Of a DNA stretch of 64,000 bases, positions 31,395-41,495 are shown piece by piece (the first letter of the stretch is position 1; every line of letters begins with the position of its first letter). The stretch spans positions 21,638 to 85,637 of the forward strand of contig JAUCBJ010008837.1 in NCBI GenBank assembly GCA_032718475.1. Reading direction: 5' to 3'. The notes beneath the pieces are model-generated. The model saw nothing but the letters and a program-made list of their open reading frames with translations. It made no database searches and was not told the DNA's origin. This DNA comes from Nemertoderma westbladi. Its lineage: Eukaryota; Xenacoelomorpha; Nemertodermatida; Nemertodermatidae. A program made the translations under genes and the position numbers.

Positions 31395-32375
31395 TTATTT
31401 ATTATCCCTACAATCTTCACAAAACCGTAATTCTGAATCCGGTTCACCTTCTAACCCAACACAATGAAAATGGAACCATTCTAAACAACCATCGCACCCA
31501 ACCATTGATGGTCCTTCGTCAAACCATGGAATACCGCATATGGGGCACGGTAAAACATCTGTTTCACCATCAAAAGGTGGATTTTCCGTGCTGCGTGCAG
31601 CATCTACTTCACGTCCTAATACTGCGTCAGTCGGTCGTGGAGTAATGGTTTCATTTGTGTGTAGTGATGGTAAGTAAGGACCTACTCGCAATCTGACGTC
31701 ATCTCGACTTATCGTTTTCGTTTTAGAATCTCTCATTCCACCAATTTTAACATTCTTTGAGTCCAATTCTACAACTCTAAATGGTCCAGAAAACTTTGGA
31801 GCAAGTTTCCTATCTGTCCCGGTTAAATCACTGTGATGTCTACACCACACGAGATCACCAACTTTAATTAGTTCGTCACGTACATTCTTATTATAATTTC
31901 GTTTCTGTGTCAACTGTGCTCTGCCTATGTATTCCTTCGCCAATTTCCAAATCTCCGTCATCTGTTCTCCTATTATCTGGGCTCGCTCATCAGGTTTAAT
32001 GTTATTTGATGTCCTTATAATCAAGTTATCTACGGGACGTCTAGCTTCATAACCATGTAATGTATAAAAAGGTGTTTGGTTCGTCAACGTGTGAATTGTA
32101 TTATTATATGCAAATTGCGTCATTAATAACAATTCGTCCCAATTCCTCGACTTGTGATCTGTCAATGTCCGTAAGAGTCTAATGACAGTCTGAATAGTCC
32201 GTTCAGCCAACCCATCAGCCTGTGGATGGTATGGGACTGTAAATGTCTTCAATGATCTACATCGTTTCGTAATTTCATCTATTAACGTCGACCTAAAATT
32301 CGGTCCTTGATCTGATAATAATAATTCTGGTGCACCAAATCTCAACACAATTCGATTAATAAATAACTCGTTCAA
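31395..32375 (-). pseudogene. Gypsy integrase core fragment with C-terminal PHD finger
   Basis: The frame begins inside the rve core: Asp22 in LSDQGPNF and Glu58 in LAERTIQ are 35 residues apart, as required, but the N-terminal part of the core with the first catalytic Asp is missing. A GPY-like region follows (VGDLVWCRHH, then APKFSGPFRV). Residues about 277-323 form a PHD finger: CPIC, then VGCDGC, then WFHFHCVGL, then FCEDC. PHD fingers read histone H3 tails, so this would replace the chromodomain used by chromoviruses for targeting. The downstream end is intact with a normal stop. Confidence 0.82.
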
Positions 32376-33147
32376 ATGGGCGATCTACTTGAATAGATTC
32401 CATCTCATATTTATTTCGAATATCTCTACACGTAGCACAAATATGACAACTCTTATAAAATTTATCAACATTGCTATACATGCCTCTCCAATAATAAAAT
32501 CGAAGCATTGTATTGTACATCTTGGTGGTCGCAAAATGACCAGCTGAACAATTTTTGTGATATGCCTCTAGTAACACTGTCCGTAAACAACGTGGTACAA
32601 CTGTAAGCAAATCAACTTTAAGTTGCCCTTTTACATGTTGTTTATAATAAAGCACATCATCATGTAATTCGTAAAACTGTGCTTCAGCTGTGATACGATA
32701 ACATTCTTTCTTATTTTCAGGTAAAATACCGTCACTTAAATATATCATTAAAGGTTTGAGTTCAACATCTTGCAACTGTTTAATTCCTATATCTACCTTT
32801 AATGGCACTGTTTCTAGAACATTGATTTCTACACTATCTACACACACCTCTGAATCTACTTCTCGTTGTATGGTCTCTATGGGACACTTGCCAAATTCTT
32901 TATCTGGACAACACAATGGCGCCAATCTACTCATAGCATCAGCGTCTTTGTGTTTTGCACCTGGGCGATATCTAATTTCACAATTAAATTGTGTTAACCA
33001 CATCGCCCATCGCGCTAATCTACCTTCTAAATGTTTTGCAGTTAATAAATAAGTTAATGCACTATGATCAGTATAAACAATAAATCTGCGTCCATACAAA
33101 TAAGGACGGAAATGTTTTACAGCCCAAATAATGTTGATACAAGACAA
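32356..33147 (-). pseudogene. Gypsy RNase H C-terminus and integrase zinc finger
   Basis: Reads WAVKHFRPYLYGRRFIVYTDH (RNase H), an RWAMWLTQFNCEIRYRPG segment and then the HHCC zinc domain (H..H...CHICATC). It lies in a different frame from the RT-containing frame upstream (overlap near 33117-33147) and from the integrase core downstream (overlap 32356-32375). After VDRPFE the expected stretch of about 60 residues with the first catalytic Asp is absent, so a deletion and frameshift occurred here. Confidence 0.85.
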
Positions 33148-35729
33148 TGTTGATGCAAATGACTGATACCATAATTTACTTCGCTTCCATGCAACACTCG
33201 TGAAGCATATGCCACTGGTTGCGGTTTATTATTACTGTTCAATTGAGCTAAAATTGCTCCTAGTCCTGTATGACATGCATCTGTGTGTAAATAAAAATCA
33301 TTATCAAAATCGGGGTGAATCAAACAAGGAGTGTTCGTAAGTGCTTGTTTGATATCAATAAATGCACTCTGCTGTGCAGAACCCCACACAAAAGTAGTAC
33401 TGTTTTTCATTAATTCAGTCATCGGTCGTAATCTATGAGCACAATGTGGTATGTAAATACGGTAATATGAGGCTAAACCTGTAAAACAACGCACATCCTT
33501 TTTACACTTAGGTTCGCTCAAATCTAACAATTTTTGCACAGTTTCAATATCTGGTTGCCTTCCATTAATATCTACAGTATGACCCAAATACGTAATTCGA
33601 GACATTATAAAATAGCATTTCTTTAACTTCAACTTAATACCAATACGACCTAGGGCTTGCAATACCTCATCTAATCGATGGTTATGCTCAGAAATCGTAT
33701 AAGCCCATACTAAAATGTCATCTAAATAAACTAAACAAGTAATAAATTGTAACCCTGTTAAAGCTGTGTCCATCACACGCTGCCATGTCGGGGGCGCGTT
33801 TATTAATCCAAACGGCATACGTTTGAATTGATATGACCCTTTGTGAGTTGCAAACGCCGTCTTACATCGATCTTGAGGTGCCATCTCTACTGTCCAATAC
33901 GCCGAATATGCATCTAAAACCGTAAAATACATTCGTTTCGAATCATGCGGGGAAGAACCAATACAATCCATTAAATCGTTTATTGACGGAAGGGGATAAA
34001 CATCTTTCCGAGTTACAGCATTTAATGGTCGATAATCGATGCAAAATCTGAGATTGCCATCCTTCTTTAACGCAAATACCGTTTGAAACTGCCATGGACT
34101 CGCTGCCGGCTCGATAACATCTTGCTCGAGCATTGCGTTTATGTGTTTTTCAACCATGGGCCATTGTGACCTTGGTGTCCGAATCCCCTTTATTTGTATG
34201 GGTTTACTATTTCCAGTATCTATATGATGTTGGACTCTATGAATACGACCTAAATCAAGATCATCCTGAGCAAATATATTTGCGTTGCTATACAACAGCT
34301 TCTTCACATTTTCTTTCTCATCTTCAGTTGCTCCACTGTCTATCTGTAACTTTGAGTTAAATTCTTCTTCTGTCCATGGTTCTCTGTACTTATTATCTTC
34401 CTCGACTGGACATGACATTACATTATAGTCATCTTCATCTTCATCAAGTAAAACTTCATCACCAGTATTTATGTAATTTACTTCCCCCAATTTTGTATGT
34501 TTATTTATTGTCACTGGAACTGACAAAGGATTTAATAATTGAATAGGAATTCGAAAGTGTTCATCTGGAATCGATATTGATCGTGCTGCAGCTATGGAGT
34601 GTCGTTTAGTAAGTTTGTTAGCCTGTTCAAATAAAACTGCATTATAATTAATTTCAGGCATTGTGTCAAGTTGCCCTGTAACCAACATTCGACTTCGAGC
34701 AGGAATCGTAACTATTTCATTACACCAAACAGTAGCAATTTCGGACTCACCAATTGATCTAGTTATCATCTCTGCTGGTATTTGTTTACCATCTATGTAA
34801 ACAGCTATATCATCAGGATTAGTCAAATCCATCATACACCTAAATCCTGCCATTAAATCTAATCCAATCAAAATGTCATATTTACAATATGAGTCAAGTA
34901 ATAGATCAACTTCATGAGTTATATCACCTAATTTCAATGGAACTGTAACCACACCTGCAATGTCTAAAGGATGACCTGAAGCAGACTTTGGTGCAAAGGG
35001 TGGTTGCCCCATCTTAAATTTACTCTTCTTTTTCTTCTGTAACTTATAAAGTACTGATTTCTGCATTAGTGAAATTTCACTTCTACTGTCTATTAGAGCT
35101 TTGAATGTATTTCCTTGTATTTCGATAGAAACTACAGCCCGTCTGAGATATTGCCCAGCGAATCTACTTCCATTAGCTTTACTGTTATCAACCGAAATTC
35201 TGGCAGAATCTGCCTCTGTTGCTTTGATTTGTTCTTCCTTAATTTCACGGAAATCATCTTTATGTATTTTCAAATCATCCTGACCAACTTGAACTAAATT
35301 ACATTTCACATGTTTATTATCCGTACTATTAACATTACTAAATGAATTTCTATTTGTATCTCTCAGTTTAGTATCATCACTGCTACTATTTTTCCATTTT
35401 CCTTGTGTACAATCTTTAGCTTTATGGCCTGTTTTCTGGCATTTATAACATAATGTAGGTGCTCTACAATCTTTAATTTGGTGGTTAGTTCTTCCACAAT
35501 TATAGCAAGCATTATTATTTTGTGACACTGACTGCATTCTTGGGTATTGAACATCTAATTCATATGCCTGTTGTAATAAATCTTTCCAAGAAGATCCAAC
35601 ATTAATTCGTCGCCAACCTCTTAAACGCCCACTTATTTCATTTCGCACATTTCCAGCAAACAAATCTTGGAAAATTTCTTGTTCACCATCACCACTATGA
35701 TCCTCACGTCGCCGCCGAACTGCAATCAT
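33117..35729 (-). CDS. Gypsy gag-NC / protease / reverse transcriptase frame
   Basis: 870 codons, open. Two CCHC knuckles (residues 75-88 and 94-107) are followed by a protease with ALIDSRSEISL at 212-221. The usual D-S/T-G triad is D-S-R here, which should abolish activity. RT follows, with LRFCIDYRPLN (560-570), YFTVLDAYSAYW, MPFGLINAP and the catalytic VYLDDIL (YLDD 668-671), and then the start of RNase H (FYLHTDAC). The frame ends by frameshift inside RNase H. RT copies element RNA into DNA for reinsertion. The RT domain itself looks undamaged. Confidence 0.88.
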   Translation of the reverse strand: MIAVRRRREDHSGDGEQEIFQDLFAGNVRNEISGRLRGWRRINVGSSWKDLLQQAYELDVQYPRMQSVSQNNNACYNCGRTNHQIKDCRAPTLCYKCQKTGHKAKDCTQGKWKNSSSDDTKLRDTNRNSFSNVNSTDNKHVKCNLVQVGQDDLKIHKDDFREIKEEQIKATEADSARISVDNSKANGSRFAGQYLRRAVVSIEIQGNTFKALIDSRSEISLMQKSVLYKLQKKKKSKFKMGQPPFAPKSASGHPLDIAGVVTVPLKLGDITHEVDLLLDSYCKYDILIGLDLMAGFRCMMDLTNPDDIAVYIDGKQIPAEMITRSIGESEIATVWCNEIVTIPARSRMLVTGQLDTMPEINYNAVLFEQANKLTKRHSIAAARSISIPDEHFRIPIQLLNPLSVPVTINKHTKLGEVNYINTGDEVLLDEDEDDYNVMSCPVEEDNKYREPWTEEEFNSKLQIDSGATEDEKENVKKLLYSNANIFAQDDLDLGRIHRVQHHIDTGNSKPIQIKGIRTPRSQWPMVEKHINAMLEQDVIEPAASPWQFQTVFALKKDGNLRFCIDYRPLNAVTRKDVYPLPSINDLMDCIGSSPHDSKRMYFTVLDAYSAYWTVEMAPQDRCKTAFATHKGSYQFKRMPFGLINAPPTWQRVMDTALTGLQFITCLVYLDDILVWAYTISEHNHRLDEVLQALGRIGIKLKLKKCYFIMSRITYLGHTVDINGRQPDIETVQKLLDLSEPKCKKDVRCFTGLASYYRIYIPHCAHRLRPMTELMKNSTTFVWGSAQQSAFIDIKQALTNTPCLIHPDFDNDFYLHTDACHTGLGAILAQLNSNNKPQPVAYASRVLHGSEVNYGISHLHQHCLVSTLFGL

Positions 35730-35791
35730 AAAACGCTCTACAAATTCTGGTATTGTTTCATTTAAACCTTGCTTACATTGTGCAATGTCTG

Positions 35792-36258
35792 CTACCAGAA
35801 CAACATTGGTACAACATTACGTTTATGATCTCCTAAAATTTGAATAATAGCCCTCTTCATACTTTCATAATCTATTCTATCTCTGGGTTCTAAAGTTTCA
35901 TCTAACATTGAATGTAATCTACCTATTTTAACTAGAAGTCTATTCTTTCTTTCTTCCATTGGTACTTGCGAATCTATCATTATTCGCTCATAATATTCAC
36001 TAAACCAATCCTGGATGCTCATCTTTTTAGGATCAAAAGGAGGTATTTGCTCTGTTAACTTCGTAGAACGACTTGCCAAAGAACCCGTTGGTGCCTCATC
36101 TGATCCAGGACCACCATCATCTCGACGACTTCTCGACAAGTTTAGCATCTGCTCATCTCTAGCATCAGCTCGTCTGCATCTATCCTCCTCTCATTGATGA
36201 ATTTCTGCCATCATTGTAGAGAACATTTGATTTTGTTGCGTCATCATAGAATTAAACA
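35792..36258 (-). pseudogene. Gypsy gag, middle segment adjoining P2
   Basis: 36148-35792 is open (118 codons; Arg/Ser-rich start, then PPFDPKKMSIQDWFSEYYERI, then a helical capsid-like stretch). Upstream, 36258-36195 continues the gag piece found at 51286 beyond P2 (MMTQQNQMFSTMMAEIHQ) and then hits TGA. The frames on either side of 35790 differ, so gag carries at least one nonsense codon and one frameshift. Confidence 0.6.
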
Positions 36259-36264
36259 TTCGTA
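36259..36264. repeat. Target-site duplication of P2, left (TTCGTA)
   Basis: TTCGTA precedes AGTAGTAGG and recurs at 51280-51285 directly after CCCTACTACT. Confidence 0.92.
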
Positions 36265-36700
36265 AGTAGTAGGGTCTTGGCCGGCTCTGCGACAGTTAGA
36301 CCTAACTGACACCCATTGGGTGTCATATGACACCCAATTATCACCCTATGGGTGTCATTGGGTGTCATTGGCGCCAGACTGTCTGGGTGACACCTCCCAA
36401 TTAGGCTAATTAGACCCTAATTGACAGGTGTCATCAATTAATTAGTACAATTAAACCCTAACAGGTGTCATATGACTCCTAATTAGGGTTTATTTGATTA
36501 TCCTAATTAATCAGACTGATTAGCGCCCTGACACACAATGGGTCATCAGTGATGTCTAACTGTCGCAGAGCCGGCTCAAGAGGGTGTCATAAGTGACACC
36601 GCAGCTCTTTTATTCATTAATACTTATTTATTTATATTTAATTTTAATTAATTGTATTCTATTTTACTTTATTTTATATTAATTATTCATTTGTACTTTA
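36265..36700. repeat. Left TIR of P2 with internal inverted repeat
   Basis: A 22-bp perfect inverted repeat (36280-36301 and 36554-36575, core CTCTGCGACAGTTAGAC) encloses 252 bp packed with TGACACCC/GGGTGTCA words and further short palindromes. Homology to the right TIR (50847-51279) fades after TTTGTACTTTA. Confidence 0.88.
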
Positions 36701-37292
36701 TGGGTATACAGCTCCCTTACTGGTAACTAATTACTCTTATCTATATCCAGACAGCTTTATCGTTGACCTTTGACCTTTGACCCCCCAATTAGCTTTAACC
36801 AAGCAACAGCATATTAATGATAGTTGTATCCAAGCGCCCCTGCCCCCCCACCCCGTGACAGCTCTGATTACTAATTACTCTTACATATATCCAACCGCCT
36901 GCAGTTCCATAGTCTGCCGCTAGAGGGCGTATTATCTGAAAATTAACATCTTCTCTAACTTTGTTATTTTCAATTTAACTATTTATTTATATTTAATTTT
37001 AATTAATTAATTGTACTTTATTTTACTTTATTTATTCATTTGTAGTTTATTTTAAATTAATTAATTGTATTCTATTTTACTTTATATAATGATTTCTATT
37101 TTTAGATGAATTTGGTTTTAAATTGCCAATGAGATCACTATGACATAATGTCTATTTTTAGCTCTATGGTTTATAGATCCCTTATCGTTAACTTTATAAT
37201 CTTTCCTCTCGTGGCCCCTTTGTCTTCGTTATTCAATGGCGCCATTCTGTCTACCATTGAATAACATTGGGCAATCATTATCTCGCCTGATG

Positions 37293-37390
37293 TGACGTCA
37301 TCAAAGCTGCTCTCTGATTGGTTTAATTATACAGTCTTTTCTCCCTCCTGTTCCCTGATTGGCTAACCCATTCTAGCCCCCTCTATAATA
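37293..37390 (+). promoter_or_regulatory. CRE, CCAAT and TATA-like promoter of the 563-aa gene
   Basis: TGACGTCA at 37293-37300, inverted CCAAT (ATTGG) at 37317-37321 and 37358-37362, TATAATA at 37384-37390, then 120 bp to ATG 37510. The same set is kept in P3. This implies transcription by host Pol II with ATF/CREB-type and NF-Y factors. Upstream, 36701-37292 is AT-rich and without a gene. Confidence 0.6.
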
Positions 37391-37509
37391 GCCCCCGTTC
37401 ACCACATTCCCAATCATTGTCTCTTTGTTTTCCTGAAAAGTTTTAATTATTTTCGTAAAAGTATTTATTTATTTTTATTTCCTAAACGAGTTACCGGTAC
37501 ACAATCACG

Positions 37510-39201
37510 ATGGCACATTCAGAAATCAGCTATTCAAGCAACGATCTGGTTTGCAACGAAAATCAGTTTATGCTACAAGACAACTCGTTTGGTCTATATT
37601 TCGATTCGGCGAACAAACTCTTCCCGTTAACGATAAATACAACCTTAAACCAACCCATCCCGATTCCGGCAAACTACGCGCACTTTATTTTCCGCGCCTG
37701 CTACGAACTTCACGATGGACAATATCAAACCCTCGACGATAATAAACTTCATTCCTCCAACCACGGTTTCAAACTTTTAAAAAGGGACAACAAAATCACG
37801 TTCAATCTAACTACTTCGCCCGAGACGTTTACGATTCCAACTAGTATAGTCGATTTTATTCGAGAAAACATCAACCAAGATGTGGCAAATCGTCTACTGG
37901 GTTTAACCACCCTCGTAACCTCCTTCTTCTCCGATGATCGCTTATTTGATTTTCATAGTATCGCAAACTCGATTCTTCTTCTCATCTGGAACTCGTCGAC
38001 TCCGACCGAGGAAGAGGAGACTCGTTTCTTTAAACTTTTCGACAAGGATGTTCTCACTTTCGGCGAGAAATTGAATGAGCTCACATGCTTTTTCGCCAAT
38101 AAAGTCTCCTATTACTTTGGATTCAATTATAGAGTTGGCACCTATGGAAGTATTAACCCAGTGAATCCACTCGAGTTAATAAAGCTGGAAGACACTGTAA
38201 ACAGTTCATGGATCACATTTTCCGTCACCTGCGCCAATTTATTTCAACAATATGTAAACATCTGTCGCCCTTTTATTAATCCTACTACTCACCTTGTCCT
38301 AAAACCGGGAATTTGGGTTGCTTTTGACTATTGCACTTTTGGGTTTGTTACAAATATTCGGAACGAGCGCAATTTAGCGATCACCAATGGCTACGAGGTT
38401 GACGATGGAAAGGCTATTGTTTCTTCTAGGGGCATGATTCTTCTTACACCAACCGAGGTCGGCGAATTGAAATGGTTCGATTCAACCGTCGAGGATAGTG
38501 AATGTGTCTGCTACGATGAACTTAACGTATACAAAGACAACATTTCCGAGCGAATATCGATACAAAGTTGTATCAGCGATTCAGAAATTGATTTACAGAT
38601 AACCGAGAGAAAATTTAACGAATCCTTTACTATAGCTAACACGATTCAAGCGCGCGAGGCTCTAATCAGATTCAAGGCTATGGCTATACAATTTGCTTTC
38701 AAACCAAAGCAGATTACGATCCCCAATCACCAACGCTATCTCATAAATAGCAGTATCGCAGCCTTTATCTATAAGTTCAAATCCGAAAAATATGTTGGTA
38801 TCTGGCCCATTTTAATGAAAGACGAAGAGAATACCACTTTTCAGTTCACCAACGGTCTCAATATTAGGGGCAGCGATTTTCTCGCGATAAATATAACCAA
38901 CCCACCCAACTCTCACTACTATCTCAGTCCTTACATTCATATCGAGAACAAACCAGCAGAAATTATATTCACCAATACGAAAAATACCAACACTATCACC
39001 CTATCCAACGACTTTACCATCGCGCGCCTTTTCAAATTACTAAAACGTTCTCTCAGAGAAGGCATATTTCTCCCGCAGCAAACACACCTTAATCTATTTC
39101 ACCCCCCAAGAAAAGGTTATCTCAACAAACTATTAAAGAGAAAATTATCGCAACCATTAATAGTATCGGACCCTAAAAGGGTTAAACCAGTTATTCTCTG
39201 A
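37510..39201 (+). CDS. Conserved Polinton protein of unknown function (P2, 563 aa)
   Basis: ATG 37510 in an open frame of 563 codons. It has no signal peptide or membrane span. The C-terminal half holds the core shared with the 355-aa P1 protein: IQAREALIRFKAMAIQF, KPKQITIPNH, then FIYKFKSEKYVGIWPI. The last 60 residues are basic (LKRSLREG, GYLNKLLKRKL, DPKRVKP), perhaps for DNA binding or nuclear import. An earlier segment, SSRGMILLTPTEVGELKWFD, has a PC4-like look, giving a possible ssDNA-binding role (weak inference). Its presence with PolB and the TBP-like gene in both Polinton types suggests a replication or transcription function. The P3 copy has a nonsense codon. Confidence 0.75.
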   Translation: MAHSEISYSSNDLVCNENQFMLQDNSFGLYFDSANKLFPLTINTTLNQPIPIPANYAHFIFRACYELHDGQYQTLDDNKLHSSNHGFKLLKRDNKITFNLTTSPETFTIPTSIVDFIRENINQDVANRLLGLTTLVTSFFSDDRLFDFHSIANSILLLIWNSSTPTEEEETRFFKLFDKDVLTFGEKLNELTCFFANKVSYYFGFNYRVGTYGSINPVNPLELIKLEDTVNSSWITFSVTCANLFQQYVNICRPFINPTTHLVLKPGIWVAFDYCTFGFVTNIRNERNLAITNGYEVDDGKAIVSSRGMILLTPTEVGELKWFDSTVEDSECVCYDELNVYKDNISERISIQSCISDSEIDLQITERKFNESFTIANTIQAREALIRFKAMAIQFAFKPKQITIPNHQRYLINSSIAAFIYKFKSEKYVGIWPILMKDEENTTFQFTNGLNIRGSDFLAINITNPPNSHYYLSPYIHIENKPAEIIFTNTKNTNTITLSNDFTIARLFKLLKRSLREGIFLPQQTHLNLFHPPRKGYLNKLLKRKLSQPLIVSDPKRVKPVIL

Positions 39202-41250
39202 GACCAGCAACCCTATTAATATAAACAGTCTCTATTTAATAAAAACTGTTCTCACTATATCTTTTGTTATTGTCGATGTTCTTATATTATTTATTTTCAA
39301 TGTTGTTGGTAAATTATTTATCTGTTGTTATATTATTTAATATTGATGTTGTCGGTAAATTATTTATTCTTGTTTCCCCATATTGTTTAAAAAATATAAG
39401 ATGCTTAACCGGCTATTTTTCATTTTTCTCTACTAGTTAATCTATTCTATGAGAGCGAGCCATGAAGTAAGTGAGTCTCAGCATACCATTAATGACCCCT
39501 ACTGCTTCTTCGTAATCAATTTGAATGTTAACCCCTAAATAAACAGCCAATCCCTATGAATTCTTTACAAACTCGATATGCAAGTTGTTTATCAGAGCTG
39601 ATTTTAATTAAAATATATTATTTAGCGATTTTCGTGATTAATGCTATAAATTATATTCACCAAAATGAAAATATCCACCCTATTACTCTATCCATCAAGC
39701 GATGCTTTGTATGTATTGATGGCGAGCAAAGTTTTCAGGGCGACCACCTCTAGGCTGTAAGTACGCTGTTCTGTCCTATCATAGACACTCTGTCTTTTAG
39801 ATGCTTCACTGTTAATATTAAGCCGTTAGCCATGGCGCCGCTGATAAGCCGCGAGGATATTCAAAGGCTTTGGTTTGATTGTTCGTACTATGGATAGTTC
39901 AATGAAATCATGAAAGGGAGGGCCGCATGGGGTTGAAAGTGATAGCCCCTCATCCTTATTTTCCCGAGAAATTCTTAAAGGCGACTATGAATAGAACAAT
40001 GAAACATTAAAGGGAGGACCGCATATGATGGGAATGATAGCCTTTCAACTGCCTTTGCCCAGATTTGTGTAAGTTCGAGGGAGGATGTAGAGGAAAATAT
40101 ACTCGTAGCTTTAATGCCCCATTTGATTAAAGTAGAGCAAATTTAGCTTTCACCTAAGGGTTATCACTCCTTGCAACTGCAAAATTTAAAATTCTATCTA
40201 TGATGTATTCACTATATTTCGTTTGCTGACATTATTTCATCGCGAAATTAAAAGCATCTGCTATCACTATTATTATAGTATATTATCTAAACTAGTGACA
40301 CCGAGTTGGAACAGATAGGATAATTGCACTTTGTTATGTTTTAGTTTAGTAGCTTTAATCATAATACTACCAGGCTATAAAATGTTGTATAAATATCGGG
40401 GGGAGGGTCATAATGACCCCGGTCGAGGTGGGGAATCGAATCTATGACAATCTGTATATCCTATTTTGTGTTTACTTTTTATATTTTCCACGAAGCGAGG
40501 GCAAAAATTTAAATTTCCTGAAAATTTCTGAGTCTCAGCACACCATTAATGATCCCTATGCCTTTTTCGTAGTCAATTTGAATGATAATCCCTAAATCCC
40601 TATATTTTTCATAAAAACCCTCAAAACTTTACAAATTTTGAAAAATCGGCTAATATAAAATGCCCCATAGTTTCAATAAAAATGGTACTCGAAATGTGAA
40701 TACAATGCTTCCACTTCATCAAGGTGAAACCTTAACGAAAACTATCCTGATCCACACTCGATTTGTAAATACATTGCATCCACTTTTACCCAGATGGAGC
40801 ATTTGTATTGTATTTAAGATTTATTTTCATGAGTCACATAATAACCCCAATACTACCGGCCTATAAAATATTGTATAAATATTGGGGGGAGGGTCATAAT
40901 GACTCTGGTCGAGATAGGGAATCAAATCTATGACAATCTGTATATCCTATTTTGTGTTTACTTTTTATTTTTTCCGTGAAGCGACCAAAATTTAAAATTC
41001 CTGAAAATTTCGCGGATAGAGAATATAAATATAATTGGTGAGCATAGTGCTACGCGAAGGCTCCATGGCAGATGTATTTTAGCTATGGACTCGTATATCC
41101 ATTCTACTCTACTATAGCCAGACTGTCTTCGAGGTGCCCCGTTAGCCTTGGCGCCGCTAAATCTGCATGAGGGTCGGCCGGCAAGCGAGATATCTCTATT
41201 GCTAATAAGCTTGAGGGCCCAAATAAGGCTAACATTCATATGCTATATCC
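39202..41250. repeat. Non-coding P2 interior with degenerate direct repeats
   Basis: About 39640-39760 resembles the 3' part of the preceding gene (38956-39040), a partial duplicate. About 40391-40530 and 40871-41015 are direct repeats roughly 480 bp apart sharing GGGGGGAGGGTCATAATGAC, GTCGAG, TATGACAATCTG and TATCCTATTTTGTGTTTAC. Both include an inverted B-box-like word (GGGAATCGAATC). GAGTCTCAGCA/TACCATTAATGA words recur at 39475 and 40535. I see no gene; the short frames at 39556, 40413 and 40660 are unsupported. Confidence 0.6.
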
Positions 41251-41365
41251 CATAGTTATTACCGATATATAATTACTACTGGCTCCTAACGACTTATCAC
41301 TGGGAGCCCTTTAATTAAAGCCGCCGCTCGTTGAAACTGTTGCGTTGCTCCCTCTGCGCTGATGC

Positions 41366-41373
41366 TATATAAA
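41366..41373 (+). promoter_or_regulatory. TATA box of the 141-aa frame
   Basis: TATATAAA at 41366-41373, with CACCAGTTTTGAGTTCG about 30 bp downstream as a plausible start region and ATG 41496 after a 90-bp AT-rich leader. Confidence 0.6.
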
Positions 41374-41495
41374 CCGAGACGGGGCCTTCATTCGTCACCA
41401 GTTTTGAGTTCGAAAAATTTTATGTGATTTATTCTACATTTTAAACTTTTGCGTTTACAATTTTAAACTTGTTAATTTACCAATTAATCAATACC

